Source of the DNA: CAYIYO01 sp964367715
GTDB taxonomy: Bacteria > Chlamydiota > Chlamydiia > Chlamydiales > Criblamydiaceae
Length of the DNA: 17,067 bases
Direction: 5' to 3'
NCBI GenBank assembly: GCA_964367715.1
Contig: CAYIYO010000039.1
Location: 1 to 17,067 of the forward strand
This document shows positions 1-8,377 of this stretch, one piece after another (position 1 is the first letter of the stretch; the number at the start of each line of letters is the position of its first letter). The translations under genes and the position numbers were made by a program. The notes under the pieces were generated by a model, which was given only the letters and a program-made list of their open reading frames with translations, did not search any database and was not told where the DNA came from.

Positions 1-18
1 TTTATCAATTGTTGTCAT
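1..18 (-). CDS. possible start of a gene running off the left edge
   Basis: On the minus strand an ATG at 18-16 opens a frame reading MTTIDK up to the window edge. An AGGTGG Shine-Dalgarno-like sequence lies 3-4 bases upstream, and a perfect TATAAT (plus-strand 87-92) lies further upstream on the same strand, although I find no good -35 partner for it. The gene would be divergent from rsmH. Only six codons are visible, so the product cannot be named and the call rests on the start-site context alone. Confidence 0.35.
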
Positions 19-178
19 GGTCCACCTAAAACAAACTAAGTGACTGAATAGGAAAGAGATAAATACCCTTTAATCCCTTATTATTTATTATATCAAAGAT
101 GTTTATTTTAAGCTGTAGCAAGTTGTTCTTTAGCCATATTAGCCTAACGCGCTATCCTATTGAACGTGGAGACTAATT

Positions 179-1102
179 ATGCATATCAGTGTTTTAAAAG
201 ATGAAATAATCGAGGCCTTTGCCGGCCAAACCCTTACCGTTTTCGTAGATGCGACCCTAGGAGCAGGTGGCCACGCCGCCGCTATCCTGGCCGCCCATCC
301 TGAAATTAAACAATATATTGGAATTGACCAAGATCCCCAGGCACAAGCAATTGCCGCTGAAAATCTTGCGTTGTACAAAGAAAAAGTTCTTATCCTAAGC
401 GGAAACTTCTCAGAAATTCTTCCCCAGCTCAAAAATAGGGGAATCTCCTCTGTTGATGGGATCCTCTTCGATCTAGGCGTCTCTTCGATGCAATTCGATA
501 TTGCAGAAAAAGGATTTAGCTTTAATAAAGAAGGTCCACTCGACATGCGGATGGATCCAACCTCTCCTTTAACTGCGGAAGAGATAGTCAACGAATGGGA
601 CGAACGCGAGATTGGACGGATCTTTCGCGTCTATGGTGAAGAGAAGCGCTGGCGTGTCGCCACAAAAACTCTAATGGCTGCCCGCGAGAAAGAACGGATC
701 ATCACGACAACACAACTGACGGCAGTGCTGCGTCCGGTGCTAGAAAATTGGAAAGAAAAGATCCATCCATTGACACGTGTCTTTCAGGCCTTGCGCATCG
801 CTGTGAACCGCGAGCTCGACGTATTAGAAACGGCCATGCCGCTTGCGATCGATCTGTTAAGTCCACAAGGACGTCTCGCTGTCATCAGCTTCCATAGTCT
901 CGAAGACCGGATTGTAAAAACACATTTTCGCCATGCAGCCAGCGATAAAATGGATACCGAAGGCATCGGTGTAGGACTTTTTATTGATAAGGATCCGATC
1001 GTAAATATCATCACAACAAAGCCGATGATTCCGACGGACACCGAAATCGCGGCAAATCCCCGCAGCCGTAGCGCAAAATTGAGGGTAGTGGAAAAACGAT
1101 GA
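179..1102 (+). CDS. rsmH: 16S rRNA (cytosine-1402 N4)-methyltransferase RsmH (MraW)
   Basis: This SAM-dependent methyltransferase makes N4-methylcytosine at position 1402 in the decoding centre of 16S rRNA. At 307 residues it matches the family length (about 310). It has the SAM-binding motif DATLGAGGHA at residues 24-33, the acidic loop GIDQDP at 48-53, the family motif FDLGVSSMQFD near residue 100, ISFHSLEDRIVK towards the C-terminus and the typical end NPRSRSAKLRVVEKR. The ATG at 179 is preceded by GGAG at 168-171 with seven-base spacing, and the N-terminus MHISVLKDE matches the family. It is the first gene of the wall/division operon; its stop overlaps the next start by four bases (ATGA). 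No mraZ is visible immediately upstream, where it often lies in other phyla. Confidence 0.96.
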   Translation: MHISVLKDEIIEAFAGQTLTVFVDATLGAGGHAAAILAAHPEIKQYIGIDQDPQAQAIAAENLALYKEKVLILSGNFSEILPQLKNRGISSVDGILFDLGVSSMQFDIAEKGFSFNKEGPLDMRMDPTSPLTAEEIVNEWDEREIGRIFRVYGEEKRWRVATKTLMAAREKERIITTTQLTAVLRPVLENWKEKIHPLTRVFQALRIAVNRELDVLETAMPLAIDLLSPQGRLAVISFHSLEDRIVKTHFRHAASDKMDTEGIGVGLFIDKDPIVNIITTKPMIPTDTEIAANPRSRSAKLRVVEKR

Positions 1103-1422
1103 AAAAGCAGAACGCACATTCTGTTGCGCCGATGGCACGTCTATTGATCGCCATCGTTGCTGTGGGCGTAGCCGTCTATGGATACATCCATAAACAAAAT
1201 GCCCTGACAGAAGTGCGTCTGTCTATCCCCACCCTTCAACGCTCCCTAAAAAAGATTCAGGACGAAAATGTCCGCTTACAATATGAGGTGGAGCGCTTCG
1301 AAAGTCCTCTCCACCTGATGGAGCTCGCGCGGAAGCCGGAGTTTGCCCATTTGCGCTATCCCTCCTCAAAAGAGGTGGTCGTGCTAAAAAATCCTCACAG
1401 TGAGGGGAAAAATGGCAGATAG
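1099..1422 (+). CDS. ftsL: FtsL-like divisome protein
   Basis: This small bitopic protein of 107 residues sits between rsmH and the class B PBP, the usual position of ftsL and of the hypothetical gene found there in Chlamydia. The sequence shows a short cytoplasmic N-terminus, one hydrophobic segment at about residues 12-28 (ARLLIAIVAVGVAVYGYI), then a charged helical stretch with heptad-like hydrophobics (LRSIPTLQ-type spacing through EVERFESP, about 38-70) that looks like a coiled coil. It ends in SPLHLMELARKPEFAHLRYP, reminiscent of the FtsL/DivIC C-terminal segment. FtsL-type proteins recruit and activate the septal synthase encoded next door. Chlamydiae lack FtsZ, so this would act in an FtsZ-independent divisome. 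Sequence conservation in this family is low, so the call leans on topology and synteny. Confidence 0.75.
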   Translation: MKKQNAHSVAPMARLLIAIVAVGVAVYGYIHKQNALTEVRLSIPTLQRSLKKIQDENVRLQYEVERFESPLHLMELARKPEFAHLRYPSSKEVVVLKNPHSEGKNGR

Positions 1423-3439
1423 GAATCGTATTTTTCCTATTAAAGCTTCCGACAGGAAGCGTCTTGCCATTATTGGAATATTTATCTGTTGTTGTTTTTC
1501 TGCACTCCTTGCCCAATTCTATAAAGTACAGATCATCGAAGGCGAAGAGTGGTCAAAAAAGGCGGAGCGCCAACATTTCTTCGTCGTCAACGAGCCGTTT
1601 ATGCGGGGACGTTTTTTTTCTAATACGAAAGTTAAGCTAGGGCATCCAGAAAAGCCGCAACCGTTTGTTGTTGATATTCAAAAATTTCATTTATATATCG
1701 ACCCGATTTCGATTCCTGAACAATACCGCAACGACATCTCGAATCAATTGATGGGGGTGCTCGATCTCTCGATCAACGAACGTCTGGCTTTTCGCGAACA
1801 GTTTAATAAAAAAAGTCGCAGCCGTCGTTTGTCCATGTGGCTCGATCCTCAACGCTGCGACCTTATTAACGAATGGTGGCGTCCCTACTGCAAAAAAAGA
1901 AAAATCCCTCGCAATGCTATTTTTTTTACAGGTGACTACCAACGGTCCTATCCGTTCGGAAAGCTCCTTGGTCAGGTTCTCCACACGATACAGCCACAAA
2001 AAAATGAGGTGACAAAGCAGGCCCTTCCCACGGGAGGTCTTGAATACTCCTTCCATAAGCTTCTCTCAGGAAAGCAGGGCAAGCGGCGCATGATGCGCTC
2101 TCCACGCCACTCGTTTGAAACGGGTGTTGTGATTGATCCCCCAGAAAATGGGGCCGACATCTACCTGAGCATCAACCATTGTCTTCAAGCCATCTGCGAA
2201 GAAGAGGTGGAAAAAGGAGTCAAATTATGCAAAGCAAAGTCGGGCTGGGCCGCAATGATGAATCCCTATACAGGCGAAATCCTCGCGTTAGCACAATACC
2301 CATTTTTCTTTCCTCCTGACTACCAAACCTACTTTAACGATCCTATCCTCATCGATCACACCCGCGTAAAAGCGGTGACGGATGCCAATGAGCCAGGATC
2401 CATCATGAAGGTGATTACTCTTGCAATCGCACTTTCTGCCAATGAAGAATTAAAAAAGCGGGGAGAGTCGCCATTATTTGATCCAGAAGAGATGATTGCC
2501 ACTGCCGACGGTCGCTTTCCCGGGCGTTCAAAACCGATCCGAGACACGCATCAACATAAATTTTTAAACATGAATATGGCACTGCAAAAGTCCTCTAATA
2601 TCTACATGGGCCGTATCGTCGATCGTATCGTAAAGCGTCTAGGAAACGAATGGTACCGCACAATGCTTCAGGAGCGTTTTGGCTTCAGTCAAAAGACGGG
2701 GGTCGAGTTACCTTCGGAGAGTGCAGGAGTGCTCCCAAAGCCGGGAAAACTTCATCCCAATGGAAAACTCGAATGGTCGGTACCGACTCCCTACTCATTA
2801 GCAATGGGTCACAACCTGCAAGCCAACACTATCCAAATGCTGCGCGCCTTTTCTGTTGTTGCCAACGGCGGTTATCTTGTTCAGCCAACGCTGGTTAGGA
2901 AAATAATCAAGGCTCAACACAACGGCAAACAAGAAATCCTCATCGATCACACTCTGCCAGAATGGAAAGAAAAATTTCCTCAAGTCCTTAGCAAAGAAGT
3001 GACAAATCGAGTCATCGAAGCCGCAAAATATGTCACTAAACCGGGCGGCAGCGGCCATTATGCCGATGTCTATGGCTATACCGAACTAGGAAAAACCGGA
3101 ACCCCCAATAAAATTGTGAACGGCACCTACTCAAAATCCAGCTACTGTCCCTGCTTCATTGGATTCACCCCCGTGAACAATCCGGCCTTTGTCTTAATGG
3201 TGGTCATGGATGAACCTTCGACGGCCTATCGCGATGGCGTAGGAAGCATGTACTATGGCTCCGTCGCTGCTGCTCCGGTCTTTAAACAGATCTCTAGGCG
3301 CTCGTTAGAATATCTGGGTATCCCTCAGGATGACCCTCACGGATTCCCCTCGAACGATCCGCGTTACGACTCTCAAAAAGCCGATTGGATGATTGAGACT
3401 CAACAGTTGAAAGAAATGTATGAAAAGTGGAATAAGTAA
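1412..3439 (+). CDS. ftsI: class B penicillin-binding protein (PBP3/FtsI-like transpeptidase)
   Basis: This is the septal peptidoglycan transpeptidase, inner-membrane anchored with a periplasmic catalytic domain. I chose the ATG at 1412 (675 residues), which follows GAGGGG at 1402-1407; a GTG at 1400 in the same frame would add four residues. A hydrophobic anchor lies at about residues 17-36 (AIIGIFICCCFSALLAQF). An N-terminal dimerisation domain is followed by the transpeptidase with all three active-site motifs: SIMK with nucleophile Ser330, SSN at 394-396, and KTG at 561-563 in LGKTGTPNK. The protein is somewhat longer than E. coli FtsI (588), which fits the long chlamydial PBP3. It overlaps ftsL by 11 bases and its stop lies four bases before the preferred murE start. 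With FtsZ absent from the phylum, it is a core division enzyme. Confidence 0.93.
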   Translation: MADRNRIFPIKASDRKRLAIIGIFICCCFSALLAQFYKVQIIEGEEWSKKAERQHFFVVNEPFMRGRFFSNTKVKLGHPEKPQPFVVDIQKFHLYIDPISIPEQYRNDISNQLMGVLDLSINERLAFREQFNKKSRSRRLSMWLDPQRCDLINEWWRPYCKKRKIPRNAIFFTGDYQRSYPFGKLLGQVLHTIQPQKNEVTKQALPTGGLEYSFHKLLSGKQGKRRMMRSPRHSFETGVVIDPPENGADIYLSINHCLQAICEEEVEKGVKLCKAKSGWAAMMNPYTGEILALAQYPFFFPPDYQTYFNDPILIDHTRVKAVTDANEPGSIMKVITLAIALSANEELKKRGESPLFDPEEMIATADGRFPGRSKPIRDTHQHKFLNMNMALQKSSNIYMGRIVDRIVKRLGNEWYRTMLQERFGFSQKTGVELPSESAGVLPKPGKLHPNGKLEWSVPTPYSLAMGHNLQANTIQMLRAFSVVANGGYLVQPTLVRKIIKAQHNGKQEILIDHTLPEWKEKFPQVLSKEVTNRVIEAAKYVTKPGGSGHYADVYGYTELGKTGTPNKIVNGTYSKSSYCPCFIGFTPVNNPAFVLMVVMDEPSTAYRDGVGSMYYGSVAAAPVFKQISRRSLEYLGIPQDDPHGFPSNDPRYDSQKADWMIETQQLKEMYEKWNK

Positions 3440-3443
3440 AAAC

Positions 3444-4937
3444 ATGAAACTTAAAAAATTAATTAAAGACATCAACGACATCCAAATCAAAGGTCCTAAG
3501 GATATCACGATCAGTGGCATTTCAACAAATTCCAAAACAGTCGCTCCGGGAAATCTTTTCATTGCCAAACGCGGAAAAGTAACAGACGGTGCTAGCTATA
3601 TCTCAGAAGCAATCGATGCCGGCGCCGTCGCTGTATTAACCGACATCTGCGATCCGAGTCTCAAAACAATCACACAAGTGGTCTATCCAGAAGTCGCGAA
3701 GCTAGAAGGTGTCTTCGCTGCACGCTACTACGAATCGCCTTCAGACCAACTGCTGATGGTGGGGATTACGGGCACCAACGGAAAGACGACCTCTTCTTAT
3801 ATGATCAAACACTTGCTCGACCATCTGCATGGTCCTTGCGGTCTCATAGGAACAATCGAATATATTGTTGGTGACCAAAGCTTCAAAGCCACTCACACAA
3901 CGCCAGATGCCATCACAAACCATAAACTACTGAAAGAAATGGTGATTCATGGCTGCCGTTCGGCAACGATGGAGGTCTCTTCCCACGGTCTCGACCAACG
4001 CCGCATCGATAACATCCATTTCGATATCGCCCTTTTTACCAATCTTTCCCCAGAACACCTCGACTACCATGTCACGATGGACACCTATTGCGCCGCAAAA
4101 AATAAACTTTTCCTCGCTCTCAATCAAACACCACAAAAAAAATGCCATAAGGTCTCTCCCACAGCAGTGGTCAACAGCGACAGTCCATGGCACGAACGCA
4201 TTCTCCGCGGCACAGAAGCAAAAATTTTCACTTACGGAATCAATAACAAAGCCACCCTTCGGGCAGAAAATATCTCTCTAGAAGGAAACGGGACACAGTG
4301 CACTCTCCTTTATGAAAAAGAAAAAGTAGAATGCTTCGTTCCTCTTGCGGGAAGATACAATCTATACAATGCTCTCGGTGCTTTTGCAGTAGGTCTTGCT
4401 ACCGGAGCCCCTTTGGCGCGGCTAGTCGATCTCATGCGTACTTTTCCTCCAGTCCCCGGCCGTCTTTCTCCAGTAAAAAATGAACTAGGCGTTCATCTCT
4501 ACATCGACTTTGCCCACACAGAAGACGCCCTCCGCAACGTGCTCATCTGTCTTCAAGAAATGAAGAAAAAGCAATTGATCACAGTATTTGGATGCGGAGG
4601 CAATCGTGATCGCCAAAAGCGCGCAAAAATGGCAGCCATCGCAGAAGAATTCTCCACTTTTACACTCGTGACAACAGACAACCCACGCACGGAAGATCCG
4701 CTCTCGATCATTGACGAAATCGTGACGGGCTTCAAAGACGAAAAAAGCTACGCCATCGAACCGGATCGACGAAAAGCCATCGAAAAAGCGATCGAAATGG
4801 CAGAAGAAGGGGATATTGTCCTCATCGCCGGCCGCGGCCACGAATCTCACCAAATATTTGCACACAAAACAATCGAATTCAATGACGGCGATATTGCTGC
4901 TGAATTATGCGACCTACACGCAGGAGCCCCCCTCTAA
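3444..4937 (+). CDS. murE: UDP-MurNAc-L-Ala-D-Glu:meso-diaminopimelate ligase MurE
   Basis: This cytoplasmic ATP-dependent ligase adds the third residue of the peptidoglycan stem peptide. I chose the ATG at 3444 (497 residues, MKLKKLIKDI), which aligns with the start I recall for chlamydial MurE; an in-frame ATG at 3420 would add eight residues and overlap the PBP gene. The ATP loop is GITGTNGKTT with Lys114. Other family motifs are TTPDAIT, MEVSSHGLDQRRID and NLSPEHLDYH. The DNPR motif at 412-415 (TTDNPRTEDP) is the signature of enzymes that use meso-DAP rather than lysine, and GRGHE near the C-terminus is also typical. Its DAP substrate derives from aspartate semialdehyde, made by the asd gene later in this window. 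Confidence 0.95.
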   Translation: MKLKKLIKDINDIQIKGPKDITISGISTNSKTVAPGNLFIAKRGKVTDGASYISEAIDAGAVAVLTDICDPSLKTITQVVYPEVAKLEGVFAARYYESPSDQLLMVGITGTNGKTTSSYMIKHLLDHLHGPCGLIGTIEYIVGDQSFKATHTTPDAITNHKLLKEMVIHGCRSATMEVSSHGLDQRRIDNIHFDIALFTNLSPEHLDYHVTMDTYCAAKNKLFLALNQTPQKKCHKVSPTAVVNSDSPWHERILRGTEAKIFTYGINNKATLRAENISLEGNGTQCTLLYEKEKVECFVPLAGRYNLYNALGAFAVGLATGAPLARLVDLMRTFPPVPGRLSPVKNELGVHLYIDFAHTEDALRNVLICLQEMKKKQLITVFGCGGNRDRQKRAKMAAIAEEFSTFTLVTTDNPRTEDPLSIIDEIVTGFKDEKSYAIEPDRRKAIEKAIEMAEEGDIVLIAGRGHESHQIFAHKTIEFNDGDIAAELCDLHAGAPL

Positions 4938-5686
4938 TGAAACGCGCACTCTTACTCTTTCCCTTAGTAATATTGCTTCTCGCTTTCACCAGTTGTACCC
5001 GCTCTAAACCCTACCAACGTCCAATAGACAAGAAAAACATAACGACAACGCGTCCTTATGTGGCTCCTCAAGACGTAGCAGTGGTCACGCCTGCACCCAC
5101 TCCAAAACCAATTGACCGCTCGTTATTGATTGTGATCGATCCAGGTCATGGGGGAAAAGACTTTGGCTGCGAGTCGTTTCTAAAGCCTAAAGCGTTAGAA
5201 AAGCAGATGGCGTTGCATACATCGATATTGGTAAGTAAATATTTGAAAAAAATTGGCTACAAAACAGTCCTCACACGCAAAGACGATATTTTCATCCCTC
5301 TAAAAACACGCGCAGAATTCGCAAATCTTCACCAATCGACTCTCTTCGTCAGCGTCCACTACAACTCTGCGCAAAGTCGCGATGCACAAGGTGTAGAAGT
5401 CTTTTACTACAAATCCGATGACCTCCCCAAACGCAGCGCCTCATCAAAACAACTCGCAGGCAATGTCCTTGATTCGATCATAAAAATCACACAAGCAAAA
5501 TCCCGTGGCGTCAAACATGGAAACTTTGCCGTCATCCGCGAAACAAAAATGCCAGCCATCCTAATAGAAGCAGGATTCCTCACCAATGATGAAGAAGCCA
5601 CTCGTCTGGGTGATCCTGGCTACCAAAAACGTCTCTCCTATGCCATTGCACAAGGAATCCACCGTCACCTAAGCCAAGAAGGATAG
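4937..5686 (+). CDS. amiA: N-acetylmuramoyl-L-alanine amidase (Amidase_3), probable lipoprotein
   Basis: This zinc amidase cleaves the bond between MurNAc and L-alanine, remodelling septal peptidoglycan. The chosen ATG at 4937 overlaps the murE stop by one base (TAATG). It gives 249 residues beginning with a signal sequence and a lipobox-like FTSC, with Cys20 as the predicted lipidated residue. A proline/threonine-rich linker (about 25-60) precedes the catalytic domain: VIDPGHGG with zinc ligand His71, Glu88 in ALEKQ, His141 in VSVHYNSA, and catalytic Glu211 in ILIEAGFLTND. An upstream in-frame ATG at 4907 would put ten residues before the signal sequence and is less likely. It is the last gene of the operon and faces the convergent tRNA-Arg gene. 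Confidence 0.92.
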   Translation: MKRALLLFPLVILLLAFTSCTRSKPYQRPIDKKNITTTRPYVAPQDVAVVTPAPTPKPIDRSLLIVIDPGHGGKDFGCESFLKPKALEKQMALHTSILVSKYLKKIGYKTVLTRKDDIFIPLKTRAEFANLHQSTLFVSVHYNSAQSRDAQGVEVFYYKSDDLPKRSASSKQLAGNVLDSIIKITQAKSRGVKHGNFAVIRETKMPAILIEAGFLTNDEEATRLGDPGYQKRLSYAIAQGIHRHLSQEG

Positions 5687-5705
5687 AAAGAAAAAAGAGA
5701 AAAAG

Positions 5706-5779
5706 CATTCTCGGCGCGATTCGAACGCGCGACCTGCCGCTTAGGAGGCGACCGCTCTATCCAGCTGAGCTACGAGAAC
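5706..5779 (-). tRNA. tRNA-Arg, anticodon CCT (reads AGG)
   Basis: Read on the minus strand, this 74-base segment folds as a complete cloverleaf. The acceptor stem pairs GTTCTCG with CGAGAAT (one G-U pair), followed by discriminator G. The D-arm is GCTC/GAGC. The anticodon stem GTCGC/GCGGC encloses the loop CTCCTAA, giving anticodon CCT. The T-arm is GCGCG-TTCGAAT-CGCGC. The CCA end is not encoded. A T-rich stretch directly follows the 3' end on the minus strand and could terminate transcription. The gene stands alone, convergent with amiA. Confidence 0.95.
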
Positions 5780-5799
5780 AAACAAAATAAGATCTCGCT

Positions 5800-5828
5800 A
5801 GTCTATCTTGATTACCCCTTTTTTTCAA
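5800..5828 (-). promoter_or_regulatory. putative sigma-70-like promoter of tRNA-Arg
   Basis: On the minus strand TTGAAA (plus 5823-5828, five of six matches to the -35 consensus) is followed after exactly 17 bases by TAGACT (plus 5800-5805, four of six matches to the -10). Transcription would start about 13-14 bases before the mature tRNA 5' end, a sensible distance for a short precursor leader. Confidence 0.55.
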
Positions 5829-5947
5829 GAAACGAATCAGTCTTGAGCCGCCGAGAGAATATTATATTTTCTCTATCGAAAAAAAAATATACACAAGTGA
5901 AATCAAAAATCAAATGTTGAACCACGAACGGTATAGTTCTCCCTGCG

Positions 5948-5974
5948 TTGAGATAGGACAAGTGCGTGTAAAAT
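5948..5974 (+). promoter_or_regulatory. weak candidate promoter for the NYN gene
   Basis: TTGAGA at 5948-5953 and TAAAAT at 5969-5974 each resemble sigma-70 hexamers, but the spacer is only 15 bases. If used, the transcript would start near 5981 and carry a leader of about 80 bases containing both palindromic elements before the coding region. The rest of the gap between the tRNA promoter and the NYN gene is AT-rich and shows no other gene. Confidence 0.25.
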
Positions 5975-6001
5975 AGACGATCTGCTGCCTTTTCAAAAAT
6001 G

Positions 6002-6024
6002 AATCGATTGTAAAATAATCGATT
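6002..6024 (+). repeat. paired AATCGATT palindromes in the NYN leader
   Basis: The perfect 8-base palindrome AATCGATT occurs at 6002-6009 and again at 6017-6024, separated by GTAAAAT. The two copies can act as a tandem operator or pair with each other as an 8-bp stem with a 7-base loop in RNA. They lie 38 bases upstream of the NYN start codon. Confidence 0.5.
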
Positions 6025-6030
6025 TAACGG

Positions 6031-6047
6031 TTACTTTTGCAAAGTAA
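6031..6047 (+). promoter_or_regulatory. perfect hairpin just upstream of the NYN ribosome binding site
   Basis: TTACTTT at 6031-6037 and AAAGTAA at 6041-6047 form a perfect 7-bp stem with a TGC loop. The element ends five bases before the GGAG ribosome binding site (6053-6056). It could be an operator or an RNA hairpin that affects translation or stability of the NYN mRNA. That role is inference; the inverted repeat itself is directly visible. Confidence 0.45.
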
Positions 6048-6061
6048 TAATTGGAGAGAAA

Positions 6062-6793
6062 ATGCCTGATAAAATCCGTGTTGTTTGTTTCGTTGATGGC
6101 TTTAATCTCTACTACGCCATTCGAGCGCTAAATGATGAGACCTTGTCTGCTTTCGATGTCAATCTTCGAAGGCTGGCCTCTCAATTTATCAATCCAAAAA
6201 AAGAAGTACTAAAGAGTGTTCACTATTTTTATGCCCCTTGGAAAGAGGAGAAGGGGAAAGAACAATCGGCGTACCTTGCTAGACTTAGAGCAACACAGGT
6301 CAAATTAATCCCCGGTAAGTTTCAACATAAAATTGAAAGATGTAAGCAATGCGAGACACAAACCGTTCGTCATATCGAGAAGCTCACCGATGTTAATCTT
6401 GCCGTCGCTATTTTAAGCGAGGCTGTTTCCAATACTTACGATCGTGCACTTGTCATTACAAATGACTCGGATATTTCAGGGGGAATACGCACGACTAAAA
6501 AACTTTTTCCGAATAAAAAAATTATTGTATTAACCCCACCAGGGAAACAAGCGGCATTCTATCTTACCTCTGTCGCCTCAACCTGCCTCCCTATCGAAGT
6601 GGGTCATTTGGCTCTCTCCCGTTTTGATTGGAAAAAAAAAGAGAGAATAACCAGCATTCCTACAGTTCTTGAAAAAGTTAAAGTTGAAGTATTCAAGTCT
6701 CCCGAAAGAAAAGAAGCAGAAAAAAGAGAAAGGAATGAAATCTCTCTTTCCGAGGCATCTTTTGACTTTTTTCCTTCCTGCACAATTCTTTAA
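6062..6793 (+). CDS. NYN-domain (PIN-like, DUF88/LabA-type) protein, predicted nuclease
   Basis: This 243-residue protein has a NYN fold, a PIN-like metal-dependent nuclease family generally predicted to cut RNA. Acidic residues sit where the family's active site is expected: CFVDGFNLYY near the N-terminus (Asp12, Asn15), KLTDVNLAV (Asp110), and ITNDSDISGGIR (Asp135, Asp137). A CxxC pair lies at Cys94/Cys97. After about residue 195 the sequence becomes a charged tail rich in Lys, Glu and Arg, with an A9 run in the DNA at 6632-6640 where it starts. The ATG at 6062 follows GGAG at 6053-6056 with five-base spacing. By eye the gene is more AT-rich than its neighbours, which may mean later acquisition. 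Its substrate is unknown; no partner gene such as an antitoxin is visible beside it. Confidence 0.8.
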   Translation: MPDKIRVVCFVDGFNLYYAIRALNDETLSAFDVNLRRLASQFINPKKEVLKSVHYFYAPWKEEKGKEQSAYLARLRATQVKLIPGKFQHKIERCKQCETQTVRHIEKLTDVNLAVAILSEAVSNTYDRALVITNDSDISGGIRTTKKLFPNKKIIVLTPPGKQAAFYLTSVASTCLPIEVGHLALSRFDWKKKERITSIPTVLEKVKVEVFKSPERKEAEKRERNEISLSEASFDFFPSCTIL

Positions 6794-6801
6794 ATCGTTT
6801 C

Positions 6802-6830
6802 TCGACATTCTTCAAAAAATCGGCTATCGT
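6802..6830 (+). promoter_or_regulatory. putative promoter of gnd
   Basis: TCGACA at 6802-6807 (five of six matches to TTGACA) and TATCGT at 6825-6830 (four of six matches to TATAAT) are separated by exactly 17 bases. The predicted start near 6837 gives a short leader containing the strong AAGGAG ribosome binding site at 6847-6852. Confidence 0.45.
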
Positions 6831-6859
6831 TAGATTTTAATGGAGTAAGGAGTCGAATC

Positions 6860-8314
<1,455 letters not shown>

Positions 8315-8319
8315 AACGC

Positions 8320-8348
8320 TTCACAAGCAAAAGCAGGTATGGTATAAC
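8320..8348 (+). promoter_or_regulatory. strong putative promoter of the uppS-cdsA-cmk operon
   Basis: TTCACA at 8320-8325 (five of six) and TATAAC at 8343-8348 (five of six) are separated by exactly 17 bases, with an extended -10 TGG directly before TATAAC. Transcription would begin near 8355. That is only about five bases before the upstream in-frame ATG at 8360, so the promoter favours the ATG at 8378 as the uppS start. Confidence 0.6.
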
Positions 8349-8377
8349 AGATGTTCTGAATGAGAGCGAGTAATGCC

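Noticed and set aside
1223..1516. A 97-residue minus-strand frame spanning the ftsL/PBP junction
   Set aside because: It runs antisense to two well-supported overlapping genes, has no start context, and its composition looks like a shadow frame.
3420..3443. Upstream ATG of murE as the real start
   Set aside because: It would overlap the end of the PBP gene by 20 bases and add eight residues before the conserved-looking MKLKKLIKDI start. It is possible but less likely.
4485..4865. A 126-residue minus-strand frame inside murE
   Set aside because: It lies wholly opposite a strongly conserved gene containing the DNPR motif, and its translation shows no domain features. It is a shadow of murE coding.
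5914..5976. A 20-residue frame (MLNHERYSSPCVEIGQVRVK) with an open upstream extension between the tRNA and the NYN gene
   Set aside because: There is no ribosome binding site before the ATG and no recognisable similarity; its end overlaps the candidate -10 of the NYN promoter. An open stretch of about 55 codons is plausible by chance here.
5706..6793. A genomic island integrated at tRNA-Arg carrying the NYN gene
   Set aside because: Integrases usually target the 3' part of a tRNA, but the NYN gene lies on the 5' side. I see no duplicated tRNA end and no integrase gene.
8360..8377. Upstream ATG of uppS as the real start
   Set aside because: It sits about five bases from the predicted transcription start, has no ribosome binding site and adds residues not needed to match family length. 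It is not excluded.
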